In this document: positions 63,970-64,000 of the stretch, in pieces | How positions within the stretch are numbered: position 1 is the stretch's first letter | How the letters are laid out: each line of letters begins with the position of its first letter | NCBI RefSeq assembly: GCF_017306585.1 | Contig: NZ_JAFKIC010000112.1 | Span: 1 to 64,000 of the forward strand | Direction: 5' to 3' | From: Mesorhizobium sp. | GTDB taxonomy: Bacteria; Pseudomonadota; Alphaproteobacteria; Rhizobiales; Rhizobiaceae | DNA: 64,000 nt | The notes under the pieces: model-generated | Told to the model about the DNA's origin: nothing | Database searches by the model: none | Seen by the model: the letters and a program-made list of their open reading frames with translations, nothing else | Translations under genes and position numbers: made by a program

Positions 63970-64000
63970 GGAATTGCGGCTATACGCCTTCAGTTCGCCG

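Overview
The window is high-GC chromosomal DNA of a rhizobium-like alphaproteobacterium, most likely Mesorhizobium or a close relative. This rests on the density of ABC uptake operons (two LIV-type, one ribose-type, one peptide-type), the HWE histidine kinase, the mix of IclR/AraC/LysR/Crp-Fnr regulators and the rhizobial-style palindromic intergenic repeats. No rRNA, tRNA, CRISPR array or recombinase gene was recognised.

Layout. 1-6 kb: the 3' part of ygiQ, a Rieske oxygenase, a DUF1835/DUF3658-type protein and rsmB. About 6.2-10.2 kb: a visibly AT-richer island holding a retron (reverse transcriptase, candidate msr-msd RNA, PRTase-like/winged-helix effector) and a HEPN-like protein. 10.3-16.8 kb: a Crp/Fnr regulator and a LIV-type ABC operon whose livF has an in-frame amber codon. 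16.5-24.5 kb: an AraC regulator, a PhyH dioxygenase and a ribose-type operon (permease, binding protein, ATPase, frameshifted ribokinase, RbsD, PanB-like protein). 24.6-29.5 kb: a LysR/MFS pair and a DUF2235 membrane protein. 29.8-41.6 kb: a 1,803-residue autotransporter, a DUF2270 protein, a Kef-type antiporter with USP-like tail, a 47-residue membrane peptide, and an HWE kinase with a single-domain receiver. 41.6-49.3 kb: a peptide/opine-type ABC system with a flavin-dependent monooxygenase and a DUF427 protein. 49.5-59.5 kb: an amidohydrolase / CobW GTPase / LIV transporter operon opposite an IclR regulator with a strong palindromic operator candidate, then an AraC regulator and a DOPA-dioxygenase-like protein. 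60-64 kb: a membrane-anchored protein, an SPFH-like protein and its partner, a GreA-like factor and an ornithine-cyclodeaminase homologue.

The most unusual structural signal is a recurring scar. At three places a 3'-terminal fragment of a gene reappears in direct orientation on the far side of a neighbouring cargo segment: ygiQ around the Rieske gene, araC around the first LIV operon, and the 61.5-kb gene around greA/ocd. Each looks like insertion of DNA next to a gene's 3' end with duplication of that end, and no recombinase is visible nearby. The retron is the best candidate for an incompletely described functional system. The amber codon in livF and the frameshift in rbsK suggest decay, or sequencing error, in two transport operons.
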